From contig NW_019775180.1 of the NCBI RefSeq assembly GCF_001039355.2, positions 912,072 through 976,071 of the forward strand: 64,000 nt of DNA, read 5' to 3'. The translations under genes were made by a program, and so were the position numbers. Below, one piece after another: positions 57,701 to 64,000 of the stretch. The stretch's first letter is position 1; every line of letters begins with the position of its first letter. Source of the stretch: Lingula anatina (lineage: Eukaryota; Brachiopoda; Lingulata; Lingulida; Lingulidae). The notes beneath the pieces are model-generated. The model saw nothing but the letters and a program-made list of their open reading frames with translations, made no database searches and was not told where the DNA came from.

Positions 57701-60044
57701 ATCACCTAGTGGTCAGATATCAAGCTGATGATTACCATCACCAATGGTGACTGCAAGTTTATTTTCAGTAAAATTTTCACTGCTTTTGTTTGGAGATTTT
57801 CACACATCCCATACTACACCTCCCAAGCTGGAACCTCTTCTTTTGATAAACATGTTATTTTTAGCTAAATGCTTGTTTAAGTGTTTAGAAGACATTTTTA
57901 GTGCTAAGAAAAATCACCATGCTATTATTCTGTGTCAGGCACATGATCTGCAAATGATCTGGGTCATTCACCAAGGAAAGTTGCCCTCAGTAAAGAGGTT
58001 AAATGCATAATACAACCCTCATCAAAAAACAGATATCTACACTGGCACAGTACCACTTATTTGTCATCATAATAATATTATTGGTTTTGCTTTTCCCCAT
58101 GTGTAGATTTATTTTTGTGTGAAATGAAACCTTTAAAAATTTCAATAAAATAAATACTTTAAAATTTCATCTCTGAAAGTTTTTATATAAAATTGCAGAC
58201 TGACTGGAAAATTTAACTTTTGCTTAAAGACACATAAACTTTCTCATCTTTTCGTTTTAAATGATTTAGATTAAAAATTTCACCTTCACCTCCCAAGGGT
58301 AGTAATAATAAACAATATATATTAAAGTTGGTTTTGCTTGTATATTATATCATAGTTACTTGATGCCGTATCCTTTCAACTACAACAAATCAATATAAAC
58401 CATTGACAACAAGAAACAACAGTTCGATATCTACACAATTAAATAAACATTTATGGTCAACAAGCTCAAATGATTCACTTATTTTGTCTCTGGTATTCCA
58501 CTGGCAATTCATGTTATTTTTCATGAAATAGATTATCTTTCAACATTTGTTTCATGCTTCAAACCCTTGCTCTCAACAGATGTATTCACTGGTGCAGATT
58601 GTACAGAAACAATCCACAATATGACATGTGATGAACTGGATCAACAAAAAATCAATACTATGGTTGTAGTATTTTAAAGGGATAATAACTCTTCGTTTCG
58701 GCCAAAAAATGAATTTTCCTGGAGTTAACAACAATTTTCCCATACTTACCAATGGTTAATTAATCCATTTTTACATTCAAAGTTAGTCCCTGTTTTTTTT
58801 CATAAAAGTTTGGTTTTTTGTTAAAATCTCTTAAGAGATTTTAACAGAGTATAGCCATCAATGGAGGTCACGTGGTTTAAAGACAAGCTCAAATATCAGA
58901 ATTTATAGCTATAACTGCAGTTTTTGTGGTAAAACAGAATATATCATATTTCTATGAGTTATTCACAATGTTTTTATTGTAAAATATAGATCTCATACGA
59001 AGAGTTATTATCCCTTTAATTTTCCTGGACTTGTTCATATTCATATAGGTAAAACCTCAGTCAAAATCAGTAAGATAATTTTGGTGAATTTTGATTTTTT
59101 TTAGGTTCATCCTCCCTTCCATTGTATGCATACTGAATATTACATGTATTATCCCTACAATATTATTACTGCAGGTCTGACTTTACAGCATAAACAGCCC
59201 TCTAACTAGGCAACATTTAATTTTTGTTAGGTTTGTCATCTTTGCTATAAATAAAGAGCAGACTGATCTTTATGGATCATTATTTCACAAACTACGACTA
59301 ATCTTATGGTTTAGAGGCAGATAGCATGCAGAGAAAACTATAACCAACCTAAAAATGTTGTCATAGCAACAAATAATCTTCAATGACACAACAGCACTTT
59401 CACAGAGGCCTCCCTAGTCTTAAGAATTTCATATTTAAGATCAATACAGTATATGCAGATCATCAAGAGTTTACCATACATAAAAGTGGCATGGCCATAA
59501 GCAAGCACAAGATTTGTTTCATACCAATCAGATTTGTTATTTTGTTTTTCAATGAATTCTTGCGACCTTGGATAGAGGCATATAGATATAAATAAGTATA
59601 ACACTTATAGCATGTCAAAAGCCAGAAAGCTGGTGACAGGGTACCTGAAGGCAATGCTATGCCTAATTTATCTTATATTCAAGTAACCTGCCCACTTAAA
59701 CTGCAAAACATAGGCTATTCCTAGGGCTTTTTGTCATATGAAAAGAAAATTCAAATTTCTGATTAAAAAAAAAAAAAACATTATAACTTTCATATTTAAG
59801 ATAATTGAAATCTACTGAAAGCTTATAATAGTTAACAAGTTAAAAGAATCCTCTAATAAACTTTATATCTATTCTTCTACAGACTGTCATATTACATGAT
59901 CAATCTATACTTGGAGCTTACCTAAGTGAAAAAGTTGTGTATAATATATTCAATTTTTTAACATGGTTTTCTGGATTTATAGCCAAAACAATTACCTGTT
60001 GACTGGCATGTGTCCAGACAAAGCAACATGAATATTTTTGACAT
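38924..60044 (-). CDS. INSR: Insulin/IGF receptor-family tyrosine kinase, complete, 24 coding exons
   Basis: Receptor tyrosine kinase for insulin-like peptides at the plasma membrane; it would signal through IRS/PI3K and MAPK routes (family knowledge). Exons, in transcript order: 60044-59996, 56177-55644, 51054-50876, 49532-49352, 49054-48956, 48644-48497, 48373-48153, 47885-47759, 47157-47104, 46927-46752, 46431-46261, 46039-45838, 44863-44425, 44270-44183, 43947-43817, 43669-43489, 43202-43091, 42731-42658, 41601-41459, 41268-41071, 40819-40660, 40430-40301, 39980-39846, 39548-38924. All introns are GT-AG, phases match, and the sum is 4557 nt = 1518 aa plus stop, against about 1380 aa for the human receptor. 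Layout: signal peptide 1-16, L1/Cys-rich/L2 about 18-470, FnIII 472-993 with a furin-site insert about 647-800, TM about 1003-1028, NPEY 1047-1050, kinase about 1062-1345, C-tail to 1518. Catalytic features are all present: GQGSFG 1076-1081, K1103, HRD 1203-1205, DFG 1223-1225, and tyrosines 1231, 1235 and 1236. Family assignment is very secure; the first exon is the least certain part. Confidence 0.96.
39846..39980 (-). CDS. INSR: Receptor exon 23: kinase C-lobe
   Basis: Encodes [20 protein letters not shown], then [13 protein letters not shown] and [20 protein letters not shown] and QPYQG.(A/S)NEQVL are receptor tyrosine kinase C-lobe signatures. Donor TT|GTAAGT, phase 2. Confidence 0.96.
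40301..40430 (-). CDS. INSR: Receptor exon 22: activation loop
   Basis: Encodes [20 protein letters not shown] and [19 protein letters not shown]. The three autophosphorylation tyrosines of insulin/IGF receptors (YxxxYY; 1231, 1235, 1236) are conserved. Donor TG|GTGAGT, phase 2. Confidence 0.97.
40582..40633. repeat. (GA)26 microsatellite
   Basis: Uninterrupted GA dinucleotides 27 bp from the end of receptor exon 21, inside the intron. Confidence 0.95.
40660..40819 (-). CDS. INSR: Receptor exon 21: catalytic loop HRDLAARN
   Basis: Encodes [20 protein letters not shown], then [20 protein letters not shown] and TVKIG. HRD is 1203-1205 and AARN the tyrosine-kinase form of the catalytic loop. 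The final G joins AT of exon 22 to make the DFG aspartate. An (AG)n microsatellite starts 27 bp beyond the exon end. Confidence 0.97.
41071..41268 (-). CDS. INSR: Receptor exon 20: kinase alphaC helix to hinge
   Basis: Encodes [40 protein letters not shown] and [20 protein letters not shown]. The alphaC glutamate (FLNEASVMK) and hinge (MELM..GDLK) are present. The donor is CCG|GTCAGT, weaker than the others but in phase 0 with the next exon. Confidence 0.96.
41459..41601 (-). CDS. INSR: Receptor exon 19: kinase N-lobe, glycine loop and catalytic Lys
   Basis: Encodes [31 protein letters not shown] and VRVAVK. The ATP loop GQGSFG (1076-1081) and the catalytic VAVK lysine (1103, last codon of the exon) are intact. 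Donor AAG|GTAAGG, phase 0. Confidence 0.97.
41693..42041. mobile_element. TTAA-flanked MITE, copy 1
   Basis: About 349 bp bounded by TTAA, closely similar throughout to the element at 58674-59019. The ends are degraded here (AAGATAACAACTGT ... GAGTTGTTATCCTT). Lies in the intron between receptor exons 18 and 19. No coding capacity. Confidence 0.75.
42083..42430. repeat. Dispersed repeat family R1, truncated copy
   Basis: Shares AAGGCAGCAAAGCTGTCAAA, TCAATTCTGATGCAATAATA and AAAGAGCTGGTTTTCC-type blocks in the same order with 49792-50100. Ends early. Begins about 40 bp after the TTAA element. No coding frame. Confidence 0.75.
42658..42731 (-). CDS. INSR: Receptor exon 18: juxtamembrane NPEY motif
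   Basis: A 74-nt exon encoding [20 protein letters not shown] and SAGD. NPEY (1047-1050) is the docking motif for PTB domains of IRS/Shc proteins and is conserved almost unchanged (NPEYLSA.D). Donor G|GTGAGT, phase 1. Confidence 0.95.
43091..43202 (-). CDS. INSR: Receptor exon 17: transmembrane helix
   Basis: Encodes AAADTFMSP and then one long Val/Ile-rich stretch (about residues 1003-1028), ending LFVKYR. This is the single membrane-spanning helix, with a stop-transfer KYR. Donor AG|GTTAGT, phase 2. An alternative AG nearby (CAGCTGCTGCAG) could give a slightly shorter exon but would break the phase match. Confidence 0.92.
43489..43669 (-). CDS. INSR: Receptor exon 16: end of FnIII-3
   Basis: Encodes [20 protein letters not shown] and [20 protein letters not shown], then [10 protein letters not shown]. 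LxPGNxSVxVxxTSLAG is strongly conserved in the family. Donor G|GTGGGT, phase 1. Confidence 0.94.
43817..43947 (-). CDS. INSR: Receptor exon 15: FnIII-3, first part
   Basis: Encodes [40 protein letters not shown] and QNVL. W.(D/E)PP.PNG..L.Y is the FnIII-3 signature. Ends phase 0 at GTATGT. Confidence 0.92.
44183..44270 (-). CDS. INSR: Receptor exon 14: end of FnIII-2
   Basis: Encodes [20 protein letters not shown], then IANKRTRAS plus one base. It aligns with the vertebrate [20 protein letters not shown] segment. Donor A|GTAAGT, phase 1. Confidence 0.9.
44425..44863 (-). CDS. INSR: Receptor exon 13: enlarged insert with furin sites, then FnIII-2 return
   Basis: A 439-nt exon that is much larger than the equivalent vertebrate region. 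It starts [20 protein letters not shown] (R714-R733) and runs through a charged coiled-coil-like stretch about 740-773 containing [18 protein letters not shown]. It then reaches SRRHKR ending at R791, a clear furin-type site for alpha/beta processing. The remaining part is Ser/Thr-rich with NET and NHT sequons and re-enters the FnIII fold at [10 protein letters not shown]. Both KRLKR733 and RHKR791 fit the R-X-K/R-R consensus. Donor GAG|GTGAGT, phase 0. Confidence 0.93.
45054..45820. other. 31-bp direct repeats around an N and 0.7 kb of low-complexity sequence
   Basis: CAATTATCATTAAAATACAA... occurs identically at 45054-45084 and 45790-45820 (31 bp). The first copy is followed by a single N at 45085 and a T-rich tract. 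Between them are small tandem duplications (ACAACATCGTTTTTCCC twice, TGTTATATATCGAC twice, AAGGGTTTTC several times). Either an assembly join error or an insertion with a long target duplication. In the intron between receptor exons 12 and 13. Confidence 0.85.
45838..46039 (-). CDS. INSR: Receptor exon 12: FnIII-2 insert domain, CCxCPK cysteines
   Basis: Encodes a polar segment, then [12 protein letters not shown] and [12 protein letters not shown]. The CCxCPK cluster corresponds to the alpha-alpha disulfide cysteines of vertebrate receptors, and FENFLH.VxxxK to the alphaCT helix that completes the ligand site. Donor AG|GTATGA, phase 2. A 31-bp duplicated sequence begins 18 bp past the exon end. 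Confidence 0.93.
46261..46431 (-). CDS. INSR: Receptor exon 11: FnIII-2, first part
   Basis: Encodes [38 protein letters not shown] and DDRNYCID. WKPPxxPNGNxTHYxVxW is the conserved core of FnIII-2. Ends phase 1. Confidence 0.94.
46752..46927 (-). CDS. INSR: Receptor exon 10: end of FnIII-1
   Basis: Encodes [16 protein letters not shown], then [18 protein letters not shown] and [14 protein letters not shown]. The LKPWTxYAVYVQT block is diagnostic of the receptor's first FnIII domain. Donor T|GTAAGT, phase 1. Confidence 0.94.
47104..47157 (-). CDS. INSR: Receptor exon 9: small FnIII-1 exon with conserved Cys
   Basis: A 54-nt exon encoding [17 protein letters not shown]. It aligns with the vertebrate FnIII-1 loop containing the inter-subunit disulfide cysteine (GQDACGSN region). 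The acceptor is a T-rich tract plus CAG; the donor is GTAAGT. Both phases (2 in, 2 out) match the neighbours. Confidence 0.9.
47677..47739. repeat. (AT)31 microsatellite
   Basis: Uninterrupted AT dinucleotides starting 19 bp from the end of receptor exon 8, in the intron. Confidence 0.95.
47759..47885 (-). CDS. INSR: Receptor exon 8: FnIII-1, first part
   Basis: Encodes [20 protein letters not shown] ... [21 protein letters not shown]. This is the N-terminal strands of the first fibronectin type III domain. Ends phase 2 at a GTGAGT donor. A (TA)n microsatellite starts only 19 bp downstream in the intron. Confidence 0.9.
48153..48373 (-). CDS. INSR: Receptor exon 7: end of L2 domain
   Basis: Encodes [28 protein letters not shown] and SSNGDQAT. 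These match the end of L2, including the hallmark LDNQNLR and NGDQA(S/T)C. Donor T|GTAAGT, phase 1; the next exon completes the Cys. Confidence 0.95.
48497..48644 (-). CDS. INSR: Receptor exon 6: L2 domain, middle
   Basis: Encodes a leucine-rich L2 segment ([20 protein letters not shown], then [15 protein letters not shown]). Ends AA|GTAAGT, phase 2, joining G of exon 7 to make Lys. Confidence 0.94.
48719..48827. repeat. ~60-bp imperfect tandem duplication
   Basis: AAATTGCAGGCAGTATATCTAATTTATTA-type sequence (in two parts) recurs after about 59 bp with a few substitutions, in the intron between receptor exons 5 and 6. Confidence 0.8.
48956..49054 (-). CDS. INSR: Receptor exon 5: start of L2 domain
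   Basis: Encodes [20 protein letters not shown] and [13 protein letters not shown]. This is the start of L2, with the conserved [20 protein letters not shown]-type sequence. Donor A|GTAAGT, phase 1. Confidence 0.94.
49352..49532 (-). CDS. INSR: Receptor exon 4: Cys-rich domain, second part
   Basis: Begins [18 protein letters not shown] and ends [10 protein letters not shown] plus one base (phase 1, donor GTAAGA). It aligns with the second half of the Cys-rich region, including the motif [12 protein letters not shown], which corresponds to the conserved NKCIPECPSGY segment of the vertebrate receptor. Confidence 0.94.
49790..50600. repeat. Dispersed repeat family R1, longest copy
   Basis: About 0.8 kb starting AACAAGGCAGCAAAGCTGTC and ending near the (GAC)n-like GCATGGCGACGACGACGATG and GCAGGTGACACCTATATGAC. 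Shared with 42083-42430 (5' part) and 62019-62760 (both ends). In the intron between receptor exons 3 and 4. Confidence 0.75.
50876..51054 (-). CDS. INSR: Receptor exon 3: Cys-rich domain, first part
   Basis: Starts [18 protein letters not shown] and continues [13 protein letters not shown]. The dense cysteine pairs correspond to the furin-like Cys-rich modules after L1. Ends phase 0 at a GTAAAT donor. It has eight more residues of polar linker than cysteines near the start ([10 protein letters not shown]), a species-specific feature. Confidence 0.94.
51670..51701. repeat. Poly(A) tract
   Basis: About 31 consecutive A in receptor intron 2. No retroposed sequence recognised before it. Confidence 0.9.
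54820..54840. repeat. Solo fragment of the 2.4 kb MITE terminus
   Basis: GAAAAGAGCCGAGTGCTTGC matches the inner part of the 31-bp MITE end (GAGAAGAGCCGAGTGCAAGC) with three differences. Too short to prove descent, but the GC-rich word is distinctive in this AT-rich intron. Confidence 0.5.
55644..56177 (-). CDS. INSR: Receptor exon 2: L1 ligand-binding domain
   Basis: Encodes residues about 17-194. Typical L1 signatures are visible: [63 protein letters not shown], and the [10 protein letters not shown] exit into the Cys-rich domain. The 534-nt length is close to the single large second exon of vertebrate INSR/IGF1R. The acceptor is a T-rich tract plus CAG; the donor is A|GTAGGT, phase 1. Confidence 0.95.
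56341..56381. repeat. (TTA)n and poly(T) tract
   Basis: About ten ATT units followed by 11 T, in receptor intron 1. Confidence 0.9.
58674..59019. mobile_element. TTAA-flanked MITE, copy 2
   Basis: Ends are AGGGATAATAACTCTTCG and its exact inverse CGAAGAGTTATTATCCCT, each next to TTAA. About 346 bp, AT-rich, no open frame. TTAA target duplication is typical of piggyBac-like elements, but the terminal bases are not the usual CCY, so the superfamily is uncertain. Confidence 0.8.
59996..60044 (-). CDS. INSR: Receptor exon 1: initiator and signal peptide
   Basis: This reads [16 protein letters not shown] and then one base, followed by a GTAATT donor. The last G joins TC of exon 2 to give Val, producing ...[12 protein letters not shown]. 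This matches the phase-1 exon 1/2 junction of vertebrate insulin receptors, just before the first L1 cysteine. The hydrophobic core IFMLLCL fits a short signal peptide. An in-frame TAG lies 17 codons upstream of the ATG, so this is the first possible start in a contiguous leader. An AG at 60093-60094 could be an acceptor if a 5' noncoding exon exists. Found by eye; no transcript support. Confidence 0.66.
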
Positions 60045-61375
60045 AATACTGCTATATTTGCTGTTTCCACCTCCTTTACCAGTATATTTCAACTACACAA
60101 TGTAAACAAAATACATCAACATACATTTTTCAGGTTAAAGTGTCCTAAAAGCACCCTGAGCAATATGTGAATTAGGCACTGTGCTTATGAATGCATTCTA
60201 ATGTCTGTGCCCATTGCCTAACTGCATTTTCAAAATGCTAAAGTCATAAAAACATCTGATGCATGTTCAGATCATTAAATCTTCAGGTACCTTAATCATT
60301 TCTAGCAGTCCTCATCTACATAATGTGCACAGTCTCCACTAAATGATAAAAAAACAAGTATAAATAAACAAGTATAATCTCTTGTTTTTAATGATGCCCA
60401 CACAAATGGACAGAATTTATTATCAAGCACTAGGCAACATTCTGTTCTCCTTGCACTAGTAAGTCTCTGATCTCTAATGAGGCATGTCGGCCATAGTCAA
60501 TGATAAATGTGCATAGTCTCCATCTGTTACATCCAGAACTGATATTTTCCCTGTCATGACCTCATAGGGTGAATGCTAGAGGTTCAGACTAGGGTGCAAA
60601 CAGGTGCTTTACAGTGCCACACTATAATCTGCTCATTATTTCACTAATTTACTCACTCATTGTAGACAAGAGCAACGAGTAACTGTCAGTTTATCACAGT
60701 GAAACCATAGCTTCAATAATCTTGTTAGTATCATCCTCAAAATTCTTGAAGGCTTATTGGTTAAAAAATGCAATTTTCTTCTAAAGTTATATATAGAATG
60801 TATGGCTGTTGGACTGCAAGCTTGTGCAAAATATACAGTTAATGATTTAGTGAACTGATAACTTACACTCATGGAGTAAATATCCAAGCTATATGCCACT
60901 GACACAATTGTTTTATACCACCATCTACATAAAACTTTTTTCAGCCTGACCTTTTACAAAGACCATGATTTAAGGCCAGAATTGAACCTAAACACCATTT
61001 CCAGTACATGTTTATTAATGTCCTAACCAATTATTCACCAACTTTTTTTATTCTTATGCCACGTGAATATCTGCCTACACGTAAAAAATGGTCAAGGTAA
61101 AAAAAAAATAATAAGAGGCATTTATGTAACAAATGATTGGCCAAATTATATCCAATTTGTTATTTATTATCGTCCAAAATTTTATTTGTAAAACACACAG
61201 GTTATGCAGTTATGACACCAGACATGATTCGACCAGTTTTAGGTCTCCCATAACCAATGCTGTCCCAATGCCAGCACAAAAGGCACAAATTATACACTAA
61301 TATTATTATAGTACTGATAGTGTACTTTTATAAATATTAAGAGGCATTTTCAAGACTTTTTTTAAGCACAAATTT

Positions 61376-61378
<3 letters not shown>

Positions 61379-61420
<42 letters not shown>
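61379..61420. repeat. (GT)21 microsatellite
   Basis: Uninterrupted GT dinucleotides. Confidence 0.95.
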
Positions 61421-61423
<3 letters not shown>

Positions 61424-62018
61424 AGGGATATTGACTGAGCAGTGGTAAACAAAAGTGTTTTAAAGTATGTACAATTCCAGTGCATTAAAAACAAAAAAAG
61501 GGAAAAGTTACAAACTCTGCTATTTTCAACTATAAGCAGGCTGTATTAATATATCTTCCTAACTTCTTGTAGCTTTGTTTATATACTAGTACTTATTCAA
61601 CTGGGCCTAGCAGGTTGGTATGTATGTCAAGCATACCTGATACTCCAGACTGTTAAAAGAGGAATAACCTTTCTTTTTCTTTACTGTACCACTGCAATTT
61701 TGATATCCAAAAGCCTTGAAGCATTCTTTATTTCTGGTCATTTAAGCTGCTTCCCAGCCAAATAATGACTTTTCCAAAGGGCTAGTCAGTCTGACATAAT
61801 TTTCTAAGCCAGATGATTAAACCTGGTCAAATTAAATTTAGTCATCCATGCTAGATAAACTGATCATTCACACCACTTAAATGTGTAGTCATCTACTAAA
61901 GGCTACAGGAAAATTGCCAATGCCCGCACAGGCTACAAAATTTAATTCCACAAATATAATTAATGCCGATTGAACAGTACAAAAACTTAACAGCCACTCT
62001 TAATAGTTAATGAAAGTA

Positions 62019-62760
62019 ATTAAACAAGCAGCAAAGCAGTAAAATGTACAGACACAGAAGGGAATAATGATGCACAAAATGAGTTATTGGACAGGCTCCA
62101 CAAATTGCAACTAACAAGAGGTATCTATTTTTTTTGTTCCAGGTTACAGAGAAATTTAGTTTCAACATCTAATGGCTGCTTCTCTAGTGAAAATGTACTG
62201 AATGACCCCAAACTAAGGACAATGAAAGATGACCCCAAGTGTAACTTCTCACCATAATACCAAAGCAAATTGGCACAAACAATTTTTTTCTCACAGAAAA
62301 TTGATTTTTTTTTTTTTTACAAAATTTTGATCCATTTGACCTTGAAATATAGATCAAAGGTCAAATCTAAGGTCATTTACAAAATCTCCACATATGACTT
62401 TTGGCCAGACTTCTATAGTTATTTTTACCATAATTCCTTCTGTTTGGGAAGTATTTAGCATTATGCTGGAAAAAAAAATCGAAAAAAAAATTGATTACTT
62501 CTGTAAGTTTGAAGACAAAAGGCATATCTGTTTTCCTTACAATGTGTTATTTGTACTGCATTCAATATAATATATGCTGAAAAAAAAAAACTGAATAGCT
62601 TTTGGAAAAAGGTCCATTCAAACAGTTAATCGAAATTGGCCTGCATTTTACTAATATAACAGTTTTTGACTTATCATGTTATCTCTGAAAGTGCATGGCA
62701 ATACCTACGCTGACAGTGGCGACAGATGCAGGTGATGGCTATATGTACAGACACTATATG
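62019..62760. repeat. Dispersed repeat family R1, diverged copy
   Basis: Begins AACAAGCAGCAAAGCAGTAA and ends AAAGTGCATGGCAA ... GCGACAGATGCAGGTGATGG, matching the two ends of the 49.8 kb copy, with divergent middle sequence. Confidence 0.65.
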
Positions 62761-64000
62761 TCTGTACATAAAAAGACAATGCTTTGACTTATTTGGCAGT
62801 ATATCTTATAACACAGCAATTGTCACAAAAGATAGTGACAATAAAACAGTTTACAGTAACCTAATAACTCCTTAAAATAAATTTTAATTTTCAATGAATT
62901 TTTAAATGCTGCAACAATAAACTTTCTCTTTTGAATCCAGTCTGAACCAACCAAATACATACCATCTCTGATTGTGGTGTACATTTCTGCAGGTGAATGT
63001 TTTTATCGTGTCTGTGTTTACTTATCCACTAAACACAGCCAAATACAGTGTACAAGTGCAAAGATTACAGATAAAGTTACCTGGCTGTTGACTGAAAGAA
63101 ACAAACTATGATTGATTTGTAGGATTTTTCAGTCATGTTTTTTATTCATGTAAATGTGCGACTTCCTGACTGACTGACTGATATCTTTTCAATAAATCAT
63201 TAGCATAGAATGAAAAGTATGAGCTACTCAAAAAAATATATTACTGTCGCATGCTTTAATGTGTCATTCTTACATGTGATACATGGGAAAAGGGCTGAAA
63301 ACTTGTTTTGTAATGCTGAATATACACCAAACACTTAAATGTGAATTCCTCAGGCTACCACAATCAACCAAAAAAGGATGTGGTTTCTTTTTAATCTATA
63401 TTCTTCAATGTATACATAAAAGTGACTGAAGGAAAAACACTTATAGCACAAGGTCACAGAAAAAACACTGTTTCTTACCATCAAAGTGACAAAGTAAGGA
63501 AATTTTGTTTACAAGTCAAACTCCCAATGTTAACCAAACAATTTGTTTCCTAGGACTTGAGTATATAGCAACAGGCATTTCATATTACTCAATAATGAAC
63601 AACTTCATGGACAAAGGGTACAAACTAGACATTGGCTAGACAATTTCTAGAACCTAACATTTAAAAGACCATGGTGACTCTTGTATAAAGAGACCAAAGA
63701 ACCTTCCAGGAAAACCTTTATTTAGAATGACAAAACTTGATCAAGGACTTTTAATTATTGCCTAAGGGAATACCTCAACTTACGAATAAGTTTGCTATGA
63801 TATCAACTACATGGACATTGACTGTTCACTAAAGACAAAGCACCAAACATCACTTAATTCATTTGCTGTTATTTGTTTAGTATTTTCTTTTTTTTATCTC
63901 TGTCTTACCGAGGAATGCTTATTACAATTCAAAATATATATTGTGTGGTTAAATAATACTAAAATAACATTGAACTCCAATTTTTTCCACATCAGACAAC

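Larger units (their letters stand above)
56178..59995 (-). other. INSR: Receptor intron 1
   Basis: A 3.8-kb intron between the signal-peptide exon and L1. It holds a TTA-repeat/T tract (56336-56380), a poly(A) run (57284-57300) and the TTAA MITE copy 2. No other coding sequence seen. Confidence 0.65.
60045..64000 (-). other. Upstream region of the receptor gene; no further gene seen
   Basis: Holds the presumed 5' UTR and promoter or a longer 5' intron. A (GT)21 tract is at 61379-61420 and the diverged R1 repeat at 62019-62760. No TATA box, CpG-rich patch or noncoding first exon could be assigned by eye. Confidence 0.4.

Noticed and set aside
1-64000. CRISPR array, bacterial operon, riboswitch or tRNA/rRNA gene
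   Set aside because: No regularly spaced repeats, no ribosome-binding-site-linked genes and no recognisable RNA gene; the sequence is plainly eukaryotic with spliced genes.

Overview
The window is eukaryotic nuclear DNA from an animal. It is AT-rich and intron-rich, with GT-AG introns, microsatellites and miniature inverted-repeat elements. The protein content is a single insulin/IGF-type receptor and a pentameric channel without the Cys-loop cysteines. Together these suggest a marine invertebrate, plausibly a lophotrochozoan such as a brachiopod, mollusc or annelid. The species is not identified, and that placement is inference.

Two protein-coding genes can be reconstructed, both on the minus strand and arranged head to tail. 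(1) At 38924-60044 lies a complete insulin-receptor-family tyrosine kinase gene with 24 coding exons. The joined coding sequence is 4557 nt (1518 codons plus stop) and every splice phase agrees. Reading right to left it encodes a signal peptide micro-exon, L1, Cys-rich, L2, three FnIII domains, a furin-processed insert region, a transmembrane helix, an NPEY juxtamembrane motif, a tyrosine kinase and a long C-tail. (2) At 30687-35712 lies a nine-exon gene (1422 nt, 473 codons) for a pentameric ligand-gated ion channel homologue. It lacks both Cys-loop cysteines, has a very short M3-M4 loop, starts with a coiled coil instead of a signal peptide, and ends in a basic coiled-coil tail. The likely receptor poly(A) site lies only about 0.5 kb upstream of the channel start codon.

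Positions 1 to about 29700 contain no convincing gene. They hold a 31-bp-TIR MITE (2394-2546), a ~0.7 kb foldback element full of GAATC-type motifs (12018-12713), a decayed Tc1/mariner transposase (20725-20937), two adjacent hairpin elements (24088-24344), an unassigned open frame ending at 26291, and microsatellites. Introns of the two genes carry further elements: a TTAA-flanked MITE in two copies, a three-copy dispersed repeat, a hairpin touching a splice donor, and an 'N' flanked by a 31-bp direct duplication that probably marks an assembly problem.

The most unusual signals are the channel's architecture (no signal peptide, strongly basic tail after M4) and a second furin-type site in the receptor insert that would bracket a 58-residue coiled-coil segment.
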